64,000 bases of DNA from Methanobacterium spitsbergense (GCF_019931065.1 NZ_JAIOUQ010000007.1:245623-309622); one strand, 5' to 3'; counted from the first letter of the stretch, positions 8,570 through 17,357 are shown. The notes: generated by a model not told the origin, from the letters alone. Numbers and translations are program-made.

Positions 8570-9244
8570 TTATGAAGAGTTATGGTTATTTAATATGTCA
8601 TTCATGAAATTATCAAAGTTTATTTCTGCTATAAATGAACTTAAACGTTTTTCATTAGAGTTGGCTTTATAATAATCTATAATCCCGCCTATTAGATTTA
8701 AAGCATCTTCATCTGATAAATTTTTAGCCATTAAACTGCCTATTCTAGGTTTTATTCCTGCATTCCCTCCGACTAATAGTTTCCATCCTTTTGGAGTTCC
8801 TATTAATCCAATATCTTTAATAGCAGGTTCAGCACATGAATTTACACAGCCTGAAACTCCAATTTTTAATTTTTTAGGTGTTTTAAGTCCACAATAAATG
8901 TCATCAATTTTCATACCCATTTCAATTGTATCTTGCACACCTTTTTTACAGTACAATGATCCAGGACATAATTTGGATGGTCTCACCCTAGCGCCAGTAA
9001 AACCTCCGGGTTTCATATCTAGATCATCCCATATGTTGTCAATATCTTCAGGTTTTATACCAATCATTGCTATTCTTTGACTTGAAGTCATTTTCAATGT
9101 TTTGACATAATATTTATCTGCTATATCTGCAATCTTTCTTAATTCATCTGGATCTATTATACCTCCAGCTATGTAAGGAATGATTGCATAAGTTTTCATG
9201 TCTTTTTGAAGTGAAGCTCCCTTTTCAGGTATATTTTCCGCCAA
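8570..9244 (-). CDS. Small sulfite/nitrite-reductase-like siroheme protein (Dsr-LP type)
   Basis: This 224-residue protein looks like a stand-alone minimal sulfite-reductase unit. It keeps the siroheme-[4Fe-4S] cysteines as CPGSLYC and CVNSC, with the typical VGGNAGIKPRIG segment after them. Such small Dsr-like proteins are common in methanogens and are proposed to reduce sulfite or act in sulfur assimilation; the substrate is unproven. I chose TTG 9242-9244 as start because GGTGAT lies 4-5 bases upstream; the GTG three codons earlier falls inside that ribosome-binding site. An inverted repeat at 9346-9390 lies just upstream of a TATA-like element and may be its operator. Confidence 0.75.
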   Translation of the reverse strand: MAENIPEKGASLQKDMKTYAIIPYIAGGIIDPDELRKIADIADKYYVKTLKMTSSQRIAMIGIKPEDIDNIWDDLDMKPGGFTGARVRPSKLCPGSLYCKKGVQDTIEMGMKIDDIYCGLKTPKKLKIGVSGCVNSCAEPAIKDIGLIGTPKGWKLLVGGNAGIKPRIGSLMAKNLSDEDALNLIGGIIDYYKANSNEKRLSSFIAEINFDNFMNDILNNHNSS

Positions 9245-9253
9245 TAAGATCAC

Positions 9254-9818
9254 CTTTATAAATTTAGTAATTTTTTTTATTTAAAAGAACTGTTTAAAAT
9301 ATAATTAATAAACAATCTATAATGATAAAATATAAAATTAAAGTATTACAGGGGATATTATTTGGTTAAATGGCCATCAAACCCCTGTAAATAGAGATAT
9401 AGAAAGGTATTAACACTGTAATAACCGCCTCCTTTCAGACACTCTAGCATAACATTTCAGTGGATAACATAAAAATATTATGATCAAAAAGTAAACCAAA
9501 AACATTAAATGAGCTACATTTTTTCCATTTAGATTAAATCTGCTCTTCTGGATTGTTTTTTAATACCCAAACAAATAATTAACAAAATTATTTTAAATTA
9601 AATTCATGACCTGCAAGGGAAAAGATATTCAATAAATATTAAAATTTTTTAAAAGTTTCTTGAAAATACTTACATTAAGTATATTTAAATCTGTTTAAAA
9701 GGATATATGGACTTATTATAATTACTATAGGCTCATGCTATAAAATCAAGTTTAATTGAGGTATTATTATCTACTAATTAATAAATCTATATATACAATC
9801 AATTTTTTTAATTTAATT
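9254..9818. other. Long intergenic region with regulatory palindromes
   Basis: This 565-base gap has no convincing coding frame. It contains the perfect 9-base inverted repeat described at 9346-9390. It also contains an imperfect palindrome at about 9405-9425 (GGTATTAACACTGTAATAACC has matching GGT/ACC ends). A pyrimidine tract CCGCCTCCTTTC follows near 9430. The rest is AT-rich and featureless. Confidence 0.5.
9346..9390. promoter_or_regulatory. Inverted repeat TTACAGGGG / CCCCTGTAA, candidate operator
   Basis: The arms TTACAGGGG (9346-9354) and CCCCTGTAA (9382-9390) are perfect complements separated by 27 bases, and the spacer contains the palindrome ATGGCCAT. On the minus strand the element lies immediately upstream of a TATA-like TTTTATATTTT (about 9325-9336) and 100 bases before the sulfite-reductase-like gene. 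That is where an archaeal activator or repressor would bind. A stem-loop in RNA is the alternative. Confidence 0.45.
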
Positions 9819-10133
9819 TTAATGGGCCTTCCCATCTTTACAGAAATAACGGCCAGGTATGCAACTTTTAAGGGATTTTTGGTTCCAAATTAAACATTCA
9901 TTACATTTACAAACTTTTTTGGTATTTATATCTTTGCAAATAGCTTTACCAGTAGAACAGTATAGTCCGGGCACTCTATCTGGACCCATCATCATAGGAC
10001 TATCTAAATCCTGATTTTTTATTAATAACATGATTTGTTGTTTATCTTTCACACACTGACTTTCAATCTGGACAGCACATTGCATGCAAAGACATTTTTT
10101 AATGTTTTCCATGCTGAAATCTATATTTTCCAT
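9819..10133 (-). CDS. DUF2769 Cys-rich protein
   Basis: The 104-residue protein has the repeated cysteine pattern of the DUF2769 family found in methanogens. CLCMQC appears near residue 15, VPGLYCSTGKAIC in the middle, CKCNEC after that and YFCKDGKAH at the end. The regular cysteines suggest metal or Fe-S binding, but no function is established. The start is well supported: GAGGAGGATAAC leads straight into the ATG at 10133. A second family member at 17871-18163 is broken by a frameshift. Confidence 0.75.
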   Translation of the reverse strand: MENIDFSMENIKKCLCMQCAVQIESQCVKDKQQIMLLIKNQDLDSPMMMGPDRVPGLYCSTGKAICKDINTKKVCKCNECLIWNQKSLKSCIPGRYFCKDGKAH

Positions 10134-10251
10134 GTTATCCTCCTCTATTTTAATATTAACAAGAATAATTATGGAGTATCAAACTATTGAATTTTTCTAA
10201 CAGAACCAACATGTTTTGTTGATAAAACCAATAATTATATTCCATTACAAA

Positions 10252-10260
10252 TTTACTATA
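10252..10260 (+). promoter_or_regulatory. TATA box of tRNA-Ser
   Basis: TTTACTATA lies about 30 bases upstream of the first base of the tRNA, the usual distance for archaeal tRNA promoters. Confidence 0.4.
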
Positions 10261-10289
10261 GAGATAATGAATTATACTAATTCATAATT

Positions 10290-10374
10290 GCCGGGATAGT
10301 CTAGCCAGGTAAGGCGCAGGATTCGAAATCCTGTTGAGCTCTGCTCGTCCTGGGTTCAAATCCCAGTCCCGGCG
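10290..10374 (+). tRNA. tRNA-Ser(CGA)
   Basis: The 85 bases fold into a full tRNA. The acceptor stem is GCCGGGA paired with TCCCGGC. The anticodon stem is CAGGA/TCCTG around the loop TTCGAAA, giving anticodon CGA, which reads the serine codon UCG. The long variable arm (TTGAGCTCTGCTCGT) is typical of class II serine tRNAs. The T arm is CTGGG-TTCAAAT-CCCAG, and the discriminator base is G. No intron is present. Confidence 0.97.
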
Positions 10375-10377
10375 TAG

Positions 10378-10387
10378 ATTTTTTTTA
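10378..10387 (+). terminator. T-run terminator after tRNA-Ser
   Basis: A run of eight T residues follows four bases after the tRNA end, the usual archaeal intrinsic termination signal. Confidence 0.5.
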
Positions 10388-10568
10388 TTGTAATTGTTTT
10401 TCATAGATAATATTAATTGTTGATTATCGATATTATTCAGTAAGATAAACACTGAATTTGTTTGATTCAGATATTTTAATACTAAGTTGTTAAAATTGAT
10501 TAAAATTTAAATCAAATTTAATCATAAAAACCCTATTATATTCTTTAAATATTATATTTGGAAATGAA

Positions 10569-10580
10569 GGGGGGGGGGGG
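10569..10580 (+). repeat. G12 homopolymer in the leader of a lipoprotein gene
   Basis: Twelve consecutive G residues stand six bases before ATG 10587 and take the place of the ribosome-binding site. This is striking in such AT-rich DNA. Tracts of this kind vary in length by slippage and could tune expression of the surface lipoprotein that follows. Confidence 0.8.
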
Positions 10581-10586
10581 TTATTA

Positions 10587-10928
10587 ATGGAATTAGAGTT
10601 TAAGAATGTGATTGCTGTAGTTTTTATAATGGCAATATTAATTGCAGTAAGCGGATGTACAAGTATATCGAACAATACAACCAACAACACAACTAATATC
10701 ACTGAAAAGAATAACACCGATAATGTGAATACAACAACAGATATCAGTGCTGATAAAGCCAAAGAACTCGCAACACAATATACAGGAATTGGTGTCACTT
10801 TGGGAACTCCTACATTAACAACATTTAAAGGTGTTAAGGTATGGAAAGTGCCTGTTTCAACCAGCGGATTGAATAAACCGGTTGACAATATATACATCAA
10901 TGCAGATACAGGTAAAAGAGTTCAATAA
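10587..10928 (+). CDS. Lipoprotein with PepSY-like C-terminal domain
   Basis: The 113-residue product has a basic N-terminus, a hydrophobic signal (IAVVFIMAILIAVSG) and a lipobox-like VSGC with the cysteine near residue 24. A Thr/Asn-rich linker follows that could be glycosylated. The C-terminal 60 residues (ISADKAKELATQYTG to IYINADTGKRVQ) resemble a PepSY domain, which often occurs in secreted proteins that inhibit or bind peptidases. It should be anchored outside the cell membrane. The ribosome-binding site is embedded in a G12 tract. It lies downstream of the tRNA-Ser gene with its own leader and is followed by T-runs. Confidence 0.7.
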   Translation: MELEFKNVIAVVFIMAILIAVSGCTSISNNTTNNTTNITEKNNTDNVNTTTDISADKAKELATQYTGIGVTLGTPTLTTFKGVKVWKVPVSTSGLNKPVDNIYINADTGKRVQ

Positions 10929-10929
10929 T

Positions 10930-10961
10930 AGATTTTTTTTAATTTTTTTTGTAACATATTT
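10930..10961 (+). terminator. T-rich terminator after the lipoprotein gene
   Basis: Two T-runs (eight and nine or ten T residues) follow within 35 bases of the stop codon, in keeping with archaeal oligo-T termination. Confidence 0.45.
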
Positions 10962-10980
10962 TTTTATCTGAGGGCATGAT

Positions 10981-11337
10981 TCAAATCCATGTAATCTTTA
11001 AAAGTACTAAAAGCGCACCAAATTCAATAATACTCAAACTTAATACTGGAAATCCCATTCCAGGACCATGAAACCCTTCTGCAACTAGTAAAAAAATTAG
11101 GAACATGATGTTTTGGACTATTAATAATGTTGCAAATATGGCTAACCCTAGACTGAACTGGGATTTAAGTTTCCTGTAACTTCCAACATATGTGAATAAA
11201 AGTATTAGAAGCAGTAAAATATTGGCAGCACAAACTAGGGCAGCAATAATAGCCAAATTAGGATCGTCTAGTGGGGGTCCCCTTTCTAATTTATTCCCAT
11301 TAAAACTTCCTGTTCCTGGAACTAATTCATTACTCAC
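10981..11337 (-). CDS. Four-helix membrane protein, cassette copy 1
   Basis: The 118-residue protein has four hydrophobic helices. The second half contains the loop KLKSQFSLGLAIFATLLIVQN, nearly the same as the loop in the paralogue at 11938-12279 (KSKFTIGLLYFATFLLIQN). It is directly downstream of a winged-helix regulator gene (11 bases apart), so the two are one operon. I do not recognise a named family; a membrane sensor or an immunity-like function under the paired regulator is possible but unproven. Confidence 0.65.
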   Translation of the reverse strand: MSNELVPGTGSFNGNKLERGPPLDDPNLAIIAALVCAANILLLLILLFTYVGSYRKLKSQFSLGLAIFATLLIVQNIMFLIFLLVAEGFHGPGMGFPVLSLSIIEFGALLVLLKITWI

Positions 11338-11348
11338 ATGATCACCTT

Positions 11349-11630
11349 CTAATTTTCACTAATTTCCTTCCATATCTGCTGGAAAAGTTCATAATTTTCT
11401 TCCATCGAGGATGAGAGAAAATACATGGTTCCATATTTTTCTCCAGATGCTGTTATTATGTTATTATCCTCTAAAACCTTGATGTGATGCCTAACTGTTT
11501 TATAATCTAGTTCTAATTTTTCAGCAAGCTGATGGGCGTTATAAGGCCTTTGATTTAGTAGGTGTATTATCCTGGCCCTATTAACTCCTCCTTTTGTACC
11601 AGCAATAAGCCACCAAAGTATTTTCTTCAT
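11349..11630 (-). CDS. Winged-helix transcription regulator, ArsR-like, cassette copy 1
   Basis: The 93-residue protein is almost entirely a winged helix-turn-helix: [20 protein letters not shown], then LDYKTVRHHIKVLEDNNII as the recognition helix, then the wing ending in GTMYFLS. It resembles archaeal ArsR/MarR-like regulators that often control the next gene. The start was set at ATG 11630, preceded by GGTGATG. It shares about two-thirds of its residues with the regulator at 12328-12606. The gene downstream codes for the four-helix protein. Confidence 0.8.
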   Translation of the reverse strand: MKKILWWLIAGTKGGVNRARIIHLLNQRPYNAHQLAEKLELDYKTVRHHIKVLEDNNIITASGEKYGTMYFLSSSMEENYELFQQIWKEISEN

Positions 11631-11937
11631 GGGCATCACCAAATAGGTTATGAAGTTATTATAGTATCATATTTTAGTTTTATAACCAGCAAAAATATAC
11701 TTATCGATCCATTTTCATGTATTCGTATTATTATAGCCATATAGAATAACATACAAATTTTTTGTAAACCTAGTTCAGATATGTGCTAATTGTTCTACAA
11801 ATAACAGAGTAATTTTCCATTTACACTTAAATCTATAATATTACAATAAATTATTTTAACGAGAATACGTTTTAATAAAATGAAAAAGAAATAAATCCTG
11901 GTTGCATTGATAAAAGAATAAAAAGAGGTTATAGTTA
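11631..11937. other. Intergenic region between the two regulator-membrane cassettes
   Basis: This gap of about 300 bases has no coding frame. It must carry the promoter of the left cassette, which reads leftward. Inverted short repeats GGTTAT (about 11646) and ATAACC (about 11683) frame a TATA-like area. Nothing else is clear. Confidence 0.4.
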
Positions 11938-12279
11938 TTATTCATTGGTTATTTTATATAATATTGATAGAGCAACCAATTGAATCAAATTTATGAAGAA
12001 CAACGCAATATGTGGCATTCCAAAATCAGAATGAGATATTTCAGATGGTATAACTGGAAGTATTAATGGAATGATGAGTGCTATAGTTACTAATATATTC
12101 TGGATAAGAAGGAAGGTTGCAAAATACAAAAGACCTATAGTGAATTTAGATTTTACTTCTTTATATGTTTTCCAATAAGTATACAGCAATCCTACTAACA
12201 AACAAACGTTTGCAATTCCAATTGCCACTGCAAGATAAATTACTATTAATATTGTAGGCCCTATTACTTCGGTTACCAT
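11938..12279 (-). CDS. Four-helix membrane protein, cassette copy 2
   Basis: The 113-residue paralogue of the protein at 10981-11337 has the same four-helix layout and the same central loop. It lies 48 bases downstream of its own winged-helix regulator, so gene order is conserved between the two cassettes. Function is unknown. Confidence 0.65.
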   Translation of the reverse strand: MVTEVIGPTILIVIYLAVAIGIANVCLLVGLLYTYWKTYKEVKSKFTIGLLYFATFLLIQNILVTIALIIPLILPVIPSEISHSDFGMPHIALFFINLIQLVALSILYKITNE

Positions 12280-12327
12280 TTTTATATCCTCTTACCAATT
12301 TTGTCCCTAATAACTTGATATATAATT

Positions 12328-12606
12328 TTAAACCAATTCCTTCCAAATGTCTCTGAAAATATCATAATTTTCTTCCATTTTTGGTGAAAGAAAATACAAT
12401 TCCCCATACTTATTTTTACCTGTAGAAGTTATCATATTGTTTTCGTTTAATATTTTCAAATGATGTCGCACTGTTTTATAGTTGAGTTCAAGTTTTTCTG
12501 CGAGCTGATGGGCGTTATAAGGTCTTTCTTTCAAAGCCATAATAATTCTAGCTCGATTAGGCCCTCCTGCTGTTCCAGCAAATACCCACCAAATCAGTTT
12601 TCTCAT
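12328..12606 (-). CDS. Winged-helix transcription regulator, ArsR-like, cassette copy 2
   Basis: The 92-residue protein matches the regulator of copy 1 closely: both contain [10 protein letters not shown], then YKTVRHH, and both begin with a similar short hydrophobic segment ([10 protein letters not shown] here, KILWWLIAGT there). The start at 12606 was chosen to match the paralogue; an in-frame ATG three codons upstream is possible. A divergent small membrane-protein gene begins 94 bases away, so the regulator may control both directions. Confidence 0.8.
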   Translation of the reverse strand: MRKLIWWVFAGTAGGPNRARIIMALKERPYNAHQLAEKLELNYKTVRHHLKILNENNMITSTGKNKYGELYFLSPKMEENYDIFRDIWKELV

Positions 12607-12699
12607 ATTAAACATCCCAACTTTTGAACTCTTGAAACTTTATTAAGTTATAATTTAAAACTATAAATATAATATGTTAACTTTTATGGGCGGTGTTTT

Positions 12700-12804
12700 A
12701 TGAGTATTGGAGTAATAATTGCTTTGTTAGGTATAATAATAATGATCACATATATTACAATAAGATTCTGGCTACTTTACAAAAAATCAAAGCCTAAACT
12801 TTAA
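12700..12804 (+). CDS. 34-residue single-helix membrane peptide
   Basis: The frame starts at ATG 12700 after a good ribosome-binding site (GGGCGGTG) and codes for one hydrophobic helix followed by a basic tail (YKKSKPKL). It is too short for most gene finders, but the ribosome-binding site, the TATA-like CTATAAATATAA at 12661-12672 and the position facing a regulator gene support expression. The family is unknown. Confidence 0.5.
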   Translation: MSIGVIIALLGIIIMITYITIRFWLLYKKSKPKL

Positions 12805-12905
12805 TTTGGATTAACATACAGTCGTTATTCCATTTATAAAAATTTCTTAAAAAAATAATATTGGATAAAAAAATAAACATCAAATTTTCTATAAACTTAG
12901 AGTGT

Positions 12906-14222
12906 TCAAAGTATTGTTTTAGAGTTGTTGTTACTTTTTTGAAGCATTATATCCAGTATTATTTTGTCAGCATCTTTCATACCATCATTTCCTACTCTGC
13001 AAAAATTTTTTATTGTGTCATCAGGATTTTTTTCAATTATACCCTCTGTTGATTTTATTGAATTCCCTTCTAATGTAACAATGGTGGATTGTATGGCTGC
13101 TGTAGTGCAAGTTGCTACTTTAAGGGCACATCCTGCTTTTGCACCATCACAGATCATCCCTGTTATATTTCCCAATATGTTCTGTATTGATGATTTTATT
13201 TCTCCTTCACCACCACCCATCAAATAAGTGATTCCACAACATGCACCTGTAGCGGAGATAGTTGCACCACACAAAGAGGATAAACGTCCTAAAATTGCTT
13301 TAATGTAGATGGTTATTAGATTACTGAGAACTACTCCTCGTATTAATGTATCTTCATTAGAATCTAATTTCTCTGCAAATGCAACAACAGGAATTGTGGC
13401 AGAAATTCCTTGATTTCCACTTCCAGAATTACTCATAACCGGTAAAATACTACCAGCCATACGGGCATCAGATCCTGCTGCTGTTAATGCTGTTGCATAA
13501 TTTGCCGCATCATCTGCAATAAATCCATTTTCCATATTTGATTTGATACTCCTACCGACATGAAGACCATAAGGTTTATCCAGGCCTTCTAAACAAATTT
13601 CCATATTCAGTTTAATGCTTTCTCTAATTAAATCAAGTTTTTTTATGTTAACATGATTAACAAATTCCCATATTGAATCAACACTCAGAAAATCCAGATT
13701 TTCTTCGGTCAGGTCATAATTGAATATTTGCTTATCAGTACTCTTTTGAATATCTACAATATTTTTCCCGTTAACTTCAATCAAAACAACATTGTTATGT
13801 ATATCTTCAATAATTACCCGGGAATTAGAGTCCTCAGTTTCAACAATGACTTCTACATATAACTTTTTAGGAGAATTGGCTAACTGAACAGTAACCAAAC
13901 CCATTTCGATCATTTTTTGGGCATTTTCAATGTCATGATCTTTAAGATTAGCAAGTACCTCTAGATTTTTGTCTAGATCCTTAGCAAAAATACCTAATGC
14001 TGCTGCTAGATTTATACCACAGCTATCTGTTCCAGGGATTCCAACAGACATAGCATTTTTAATAACATTACGAGATGCAATTACTTCAACTTTATTTATC
14101 TTATTTCCTTTTGCATATTTTTTAGCAAGAGCTGCTGCATATGCAATAGAATTAGGTTCTGTGCATCCTAATGCAACAACAAGCTCCCTTTCTAAAAGAT
14201 CCAAGAATTTTTCATCGTACAT
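12906..14222 (-). CDS. L-cysteine desulfidase family protein (UPF0597)
   Basis: The 438-residue protein belongs to the family of Methanocaldococcus L-cysteine desulfidase, which uses a [4Fe-4S] cluster to split cysteine into sulfide, ammonia and pyruvate. Cluster and active-site cysteines are visible in VALGCTEP (C20), in the region SSLCGATISATGACCG, and in CDGAKAGCALK. The glycine-rich SNSGSGNQG loop is also typical. Bacterial relatives (CyuA) degrade cysteine anaerobically. It is divergent from a nitroreductase gene. The length and motifs are complete. Confidence 0.85.
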   Translation of the reverse strand: MYDEKFLDLLERELVVALGCTEPNSIAYAAALAKKYAKGNKINKVEVIASRNVIKNAMSVGIPGTDSCGINLAAALGIFAKDLDKNLEVLANLKDHDIENAQKMIEMGLVTVQLANSPKKLYVEVIVETEDSNSRVIIEDIHNNVVLIEVNGKNIVDIQKSTDKQIFNYDLTEENLDFLSVDSIWEFVNHVNIKKLDLIRESIKLNMEICLEGLDKPYGLHVGRSIKSNMENGFIADDAANYATALTAAGSDARMAGSILPVMSNSGSGNQGISATIPVVAFAEKLDSNEDTLIRGVVLSNLITIYIKAILGRLSSLCGATISATGACCGITYLMGGGEGEIKSSIQNILGNITGMICDGAKAGCALKVATCTTAAIQSTIVTLEGNSIKSTEGIIEKNPDDTIKNFCRVGNDGMKDADKIILDIMLQKSNNNSKTIL

Positions 14223-14434
14223 TGTAATCCACTTTTATAATTAATTTATAAAATGAGTTATATTCCAATTAATGTTTCATGTAAAATTTAAATCATATAA
14301 ACATTTGGATATTTTAAATTTATAAATAATATTTTGTTAAGAAAAAAACTAATTAAGAGAATTAACAAAACTAAAACATAAATAGATTATTTTACATTAA
14401 AATATCAAGTTAAAAAAAAATTTGGAGCATTAAT

Positions 14435-15100
14435 ATGGAGATTAATATCGATAAACAAACTAATGAATTATTGGATGAAGTTATAAAATCAAGACGTTCA
14501 GTTAGATCTTTTAAGAAACAATCACCTCCAAAGGAGAATATTGAAGATATTTTAAATGCAGGAATGTTGGCCCCATTTGCTGCGCAGGCTGTTGGAGAAA
14601 TTAAAGATTTCAGACGCTTTTTTGTATTTGAAAATGACACCCCCAGTATCGAAATCGCTGAAAAACTCATGAAAAATAAAGCGGTGGAAGGGTTAAATCA
14701 TTTTAAGAGTATACTTAAAGAAAAACCCTTTTTAAAACCAAAAGTCCAACCATTCATGGATAAACTTCAGATGACCGTAGATAATGGTGTTCTTGGTGTG
14801 GGAACAGCACCGTATTTTATAGTTGTTGCTGAAGTAAGGGGAATTCCGCCTGTTGAACAGGAATCTATTGCGCATTGTCTTGAAAATATGTGGCTTAAAG
14901 CAACAGCCTTAAAACTTGGATTTCATCTAGTTTCTTTAACATCACAAATGGCGGAGGATAACGAGTTCCTCACACTTCTTAACATACCTGCAGGTAAGTA
15001 CAGTATTAATGGATGTGCTGTGGGTTATCCTGCAATTGAAACACCCTCTGTAAATCGTCCAGAAGTCAAAGATGTTACAATTTGGATGGGTGATAAATGA
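14435..15100 (+). CDS. Nitroreductase family flavoprotein
   Basis: The 221-residue protein has the nitroreductase N-terminal signature SRRSVRSFKKQSPPKE, the flavin-contacting APFAAQAVGE loop and a C-terminal AVGYPAIETPS element. Such enzymes bind FMN and reduce nitro groups, quinones or other electron acceptors with NAD(P)H or ferredoxin. A flavin-reductase-like gene follows 40 bases downstream, so the two may form a small redox operon. GGAG before the start gives a usable ribosome-binding site. The substrate is unknown. Confidence 0.85.
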   Translation: MEINIDKQTNELLDEVIKSRRSVRSFKKQSPPKENIEDILNAGMLAPFAAQAVGEIKDFRRFFVFENDTPSIEIAEKLMKNKAVEGLNHFKSILKEKPFLKPKVQPFMDKLQMTVDNGVLGVGTAPYFIVVAEVRGIPPVEQESIAHCLENMWLKATALKLGFHLVSLTSQMAEDNEFLTLLNIPAGKYSINGCAVGYPAIETPSVNRPEVKDVTIWMGDK

Positions 15101-15140
15101 AAAATAAATTTGTTTAAAAAAAAATTAAGAGGAACTAGCT

Positions 15141-15716
15141 ATGAAAAAATCTTTAGGAGCAAAAACAATTGTATACCCAACCCCTGTTTTTATAGTGGGA
15201 ACATACGATAAGAATGAAAAACCAGATGTAATGGCAGCTGCATGGGGAGGTATTTCATGTTCACAACCTCCATGTGTTTCAATTTCACTTCAAAAACAGA
15301 GATACACCCTTAAAAACATTGTTGAGAGAGAGGCATTTACAATAAGTATTCCATCCGAGGAATATGTAGCTGAATCAGATTATTTTGGAATTGTTTCAGG
15401 AAAGGATGAAGACAAATTCTTAGAAAGTGGACTTACACATGTGAAATCTAAAATTGTGGATGCACCATATGTCAAAGAATTTCCGCTTATACTCGAGTGT
15501 AAGTTGGTTCACACAGTTGATTTGGGCAGGCATACTCAGTTTACAGGTGAAATAATGGATGTTAAGGTTGACGAAAAAGCAACTGACACAAATGGGCTTC
15601 CAGATATTACTAAAATTAAACCTTTCACATTTGATCCTGCAGGTATGGCTTACTATGGTATAGGAAATAATCTTGGTCCTGCATTCAATATTGGAAAAAA
15701 GATAAAAAAACAATAA
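15141..15716 (+). CDS. Flavin reductase-like FMN-binding protein
   Basis: The 191-residue protein matches the flavin reductase-like domain: [20 protein letters not shown] at the N-terminus, then the [12 protein letters not shown] strand and a mid-protein [10 protein letters not shown]. In archaea these FMN-binding proteins include flavoredoxins. It lies directly downstream of the nitroreductase gene with a good ribosome-binding site (AAGAGGA), which suggests co-expression. The role is likely electron transfer or flavin reduction in the cytoplasm. Confidence 0.85.
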   Translation: MKKSLGAKTIVYPTPVFIVGTYDKNEKPDVMAAAWGGISCSQPPCVSISLQKQRYTLKNIVEREAFTISIPSEEYVAESDYFGIVSGKDEDKFLESGLTHVKSKIVDAPYVKEFPLILECKLVHTVDLGRHTQFTGEIMDVKVDEKATDTNGLPDITKIKPFTFDPAGMAYYGIGNNLGPAFNIGKKIKKQ

Positions 15717-15742
15717 AACACAAATACTGAATTTAACTGAAG

Positions 15743-16375
15743 TTAAATTTTTGATTTACATTTTTTTTTTATAAATGATTCTAACTTTTTATCTGCTAGA
15801 ATAGATTCATTATAAGCCAATATGCGAATACTTTCGGCTTGTTTAAAATCAGAGTTTTCATTTAAATTTAATAGCCTTAAAAATTTAATTTCCGCGTTTT
15901 CTATATATTTTTTAGCTTCTTCAATATTTTGTTTACTTGATCCACTGTAACATGAATCAATATTTAACAGTTTATATTTTATTTTGCTTGTTATTATGAT
16001 GCCTTCTATGGCAGAGGGTAATAATTTAACAGCGTGCCATTTTTTGTACTGTTTTACATTCAGAAATTCAGAGTTTATATCAGATTTTATATCTTTTTTT
16101 AATTTCTCGAGCCATCTTAGAGAAGCGGAAATCTTCAAATTAATCAATCTAACATGGTCATTATTATTCAATCCATATTCTGATCTTTTTTTAGCAAGTT
16201 TTATTCGAGCTATGATTTTGTTGGCACTTGCAATGAAATAATTCTTGTTTTTTTCTAATATTTCAGTAGAAGAAATATTATCATTACCATCTAAGTATTT
16301 CCCTATTTGATTGAAATTAATTCCTTTCATAGTTCTATAGGACATTCCACCAGCAATGTTCTCATTTTCTTGCAT
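15743..16375 (-). CDS. Hypothetical helical protein
   Basis: The 210-residue product is rich in Lys, Ile, Asn and Glu and is predicted mostly alpha-helical, with no signal or membrane segment. I see no conserved motif. The start was set at ATG 16375, after GGGGTTTCAT; an ATG four codons earlier is possible. The gene is convergent with the flavin reductase-like gene. Function unknown. Confidence 0.55.
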   Translation of the reverse strand: MQENENIAGGMSYRTMKGINFNQIGKYLDGNDNISSTEILEKNKNYFIASANKIIARIKLAKKRSEYGLNNNDHVRLINLKISASLRWLEKLKKDIKSDINSEFLNVKQYKKWHAVKLLPSAIEGIIITSKIKYKLLNIDSCYSGSSKQNIEEAKKYIENAEIKFLRLLNLNENSDFKQAESIRILAYNESILADKKLESFIKKKCKSKI

Positions 16376-16589
16376 ATGAAACCCCATTTATATTAATGAC
16401 AAATCGACAATTTCTATATTAATATGTAAGTTGCAACTTTTTATTAAAAATTTTCAAAGGAATTATAAAAAAAACTTAAATTTCAGTAGTTATATTTAAA
16501 GTTCCAATAACATTTATTAAAACTGTGAATCCTCAGAAATCTCGTATTTATGAACAAGAAATTAATTATTAATTAAATAGGTTTATCAT

Positions 16590-17222
16590 ATGACAGAATA
16601 CCGGACCGATAGAGCTTCAGCCACTGTTTCTAGATTATCTTCTGAAATACCAAATGAAGGTATTACGTTTAAAGATTTTTTAGAATTAATAGGGGAACAA
16701 GGGGGGTTATTATCATGTATAATACTTGTTGCTCCATTTTTATTTCCAGTTTCATTTCCTGGAAGTAGTATACCATTTGGATTGGCAATTTTATTGATCA
16801 ATGTGGGGATAATTTCTAAAAGACATCCATTAATTCCTAGAAGAATCATGGATTACAAAATATCTCAAAATAATATGTTAAAGATATTAAATGGGATGAG
16901 TAGTATTTTATCAAGGTTAGATAAGATTACAAAGCAACGTTTAACTTTGATGATAGATGGACCTTTGATGGGCAACTTAAATAGTTCAATAATGATACTG
17001 TGTTCATTTTTATTAATGCTTCCATTACCTGTGCCACTAACAGATTTTATACCAGCATATAGCATTCTTTTTTTGGCTCTTGGTTCAATTGAACGTGATG
17101 GATATCTTATATTCGCAGGATATTCCATGGCAACCATTACCATGATATACTTCTTTTTAATAGCATTTCTAGGGTTAAGTGGGATAAAGGCTATTTTAGC
17201 CTTTTTAGGGATCCCTCTGTGA
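16590..17222 (+). CDS. ExoD family membrane protein
   Basis: The 210-residue protein matches the ExoD family, named for a Sinorhizobium gene affecting exopolysaccharide synthesis. Diagnostic stretches are GGLLSCIILVAPFLFPVSFPG near residue 39 and LPLPVPLTDFIPA in the second half, with several membrane helices. The biochemical role of ExoD is not known. The gene stands alone. Confidence 0.8.
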   Translation: MTEYRTDRASATVSRLSSEIPNEGITFKDFLELIGEQGGLLSCIILVAPFLFPVSFPGSSIPFGLAILLINVGIISKRHPLIPRRIMDYKISQNNMLKILNGMSSILSRLDKITKQRLTLMIDGPLMGNLNSSIMILCSFLLMLPLPVPLTDFIPAYSILFLALGSIERDGYLIFAGYSMATITMIYFFLIAFLGLSGIKAILAFLGIPL

Positions 17223-17357
17223 GATATTGTTGTATGGAGTAATCATCATTTAATCTTTTTTTTAGTCGATTAATAGATCAAAACTCAAATGGATAATTGG
17301 ATATAATACTTTATCAAAAATAATATTTAGGTAATGGATTTCTTGGAGGTTAAAGTG

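Noticed and set aside
10490..10900. 136-codon minus-strand frame over the lipoprotein gene
   Set aside because: Its sequence (V/L/P-rich with a proline run) comes from the antisense of the G12 tract and the Thr/Asn-rich linker; the plus-strand gene has signal, lipobox and domain.
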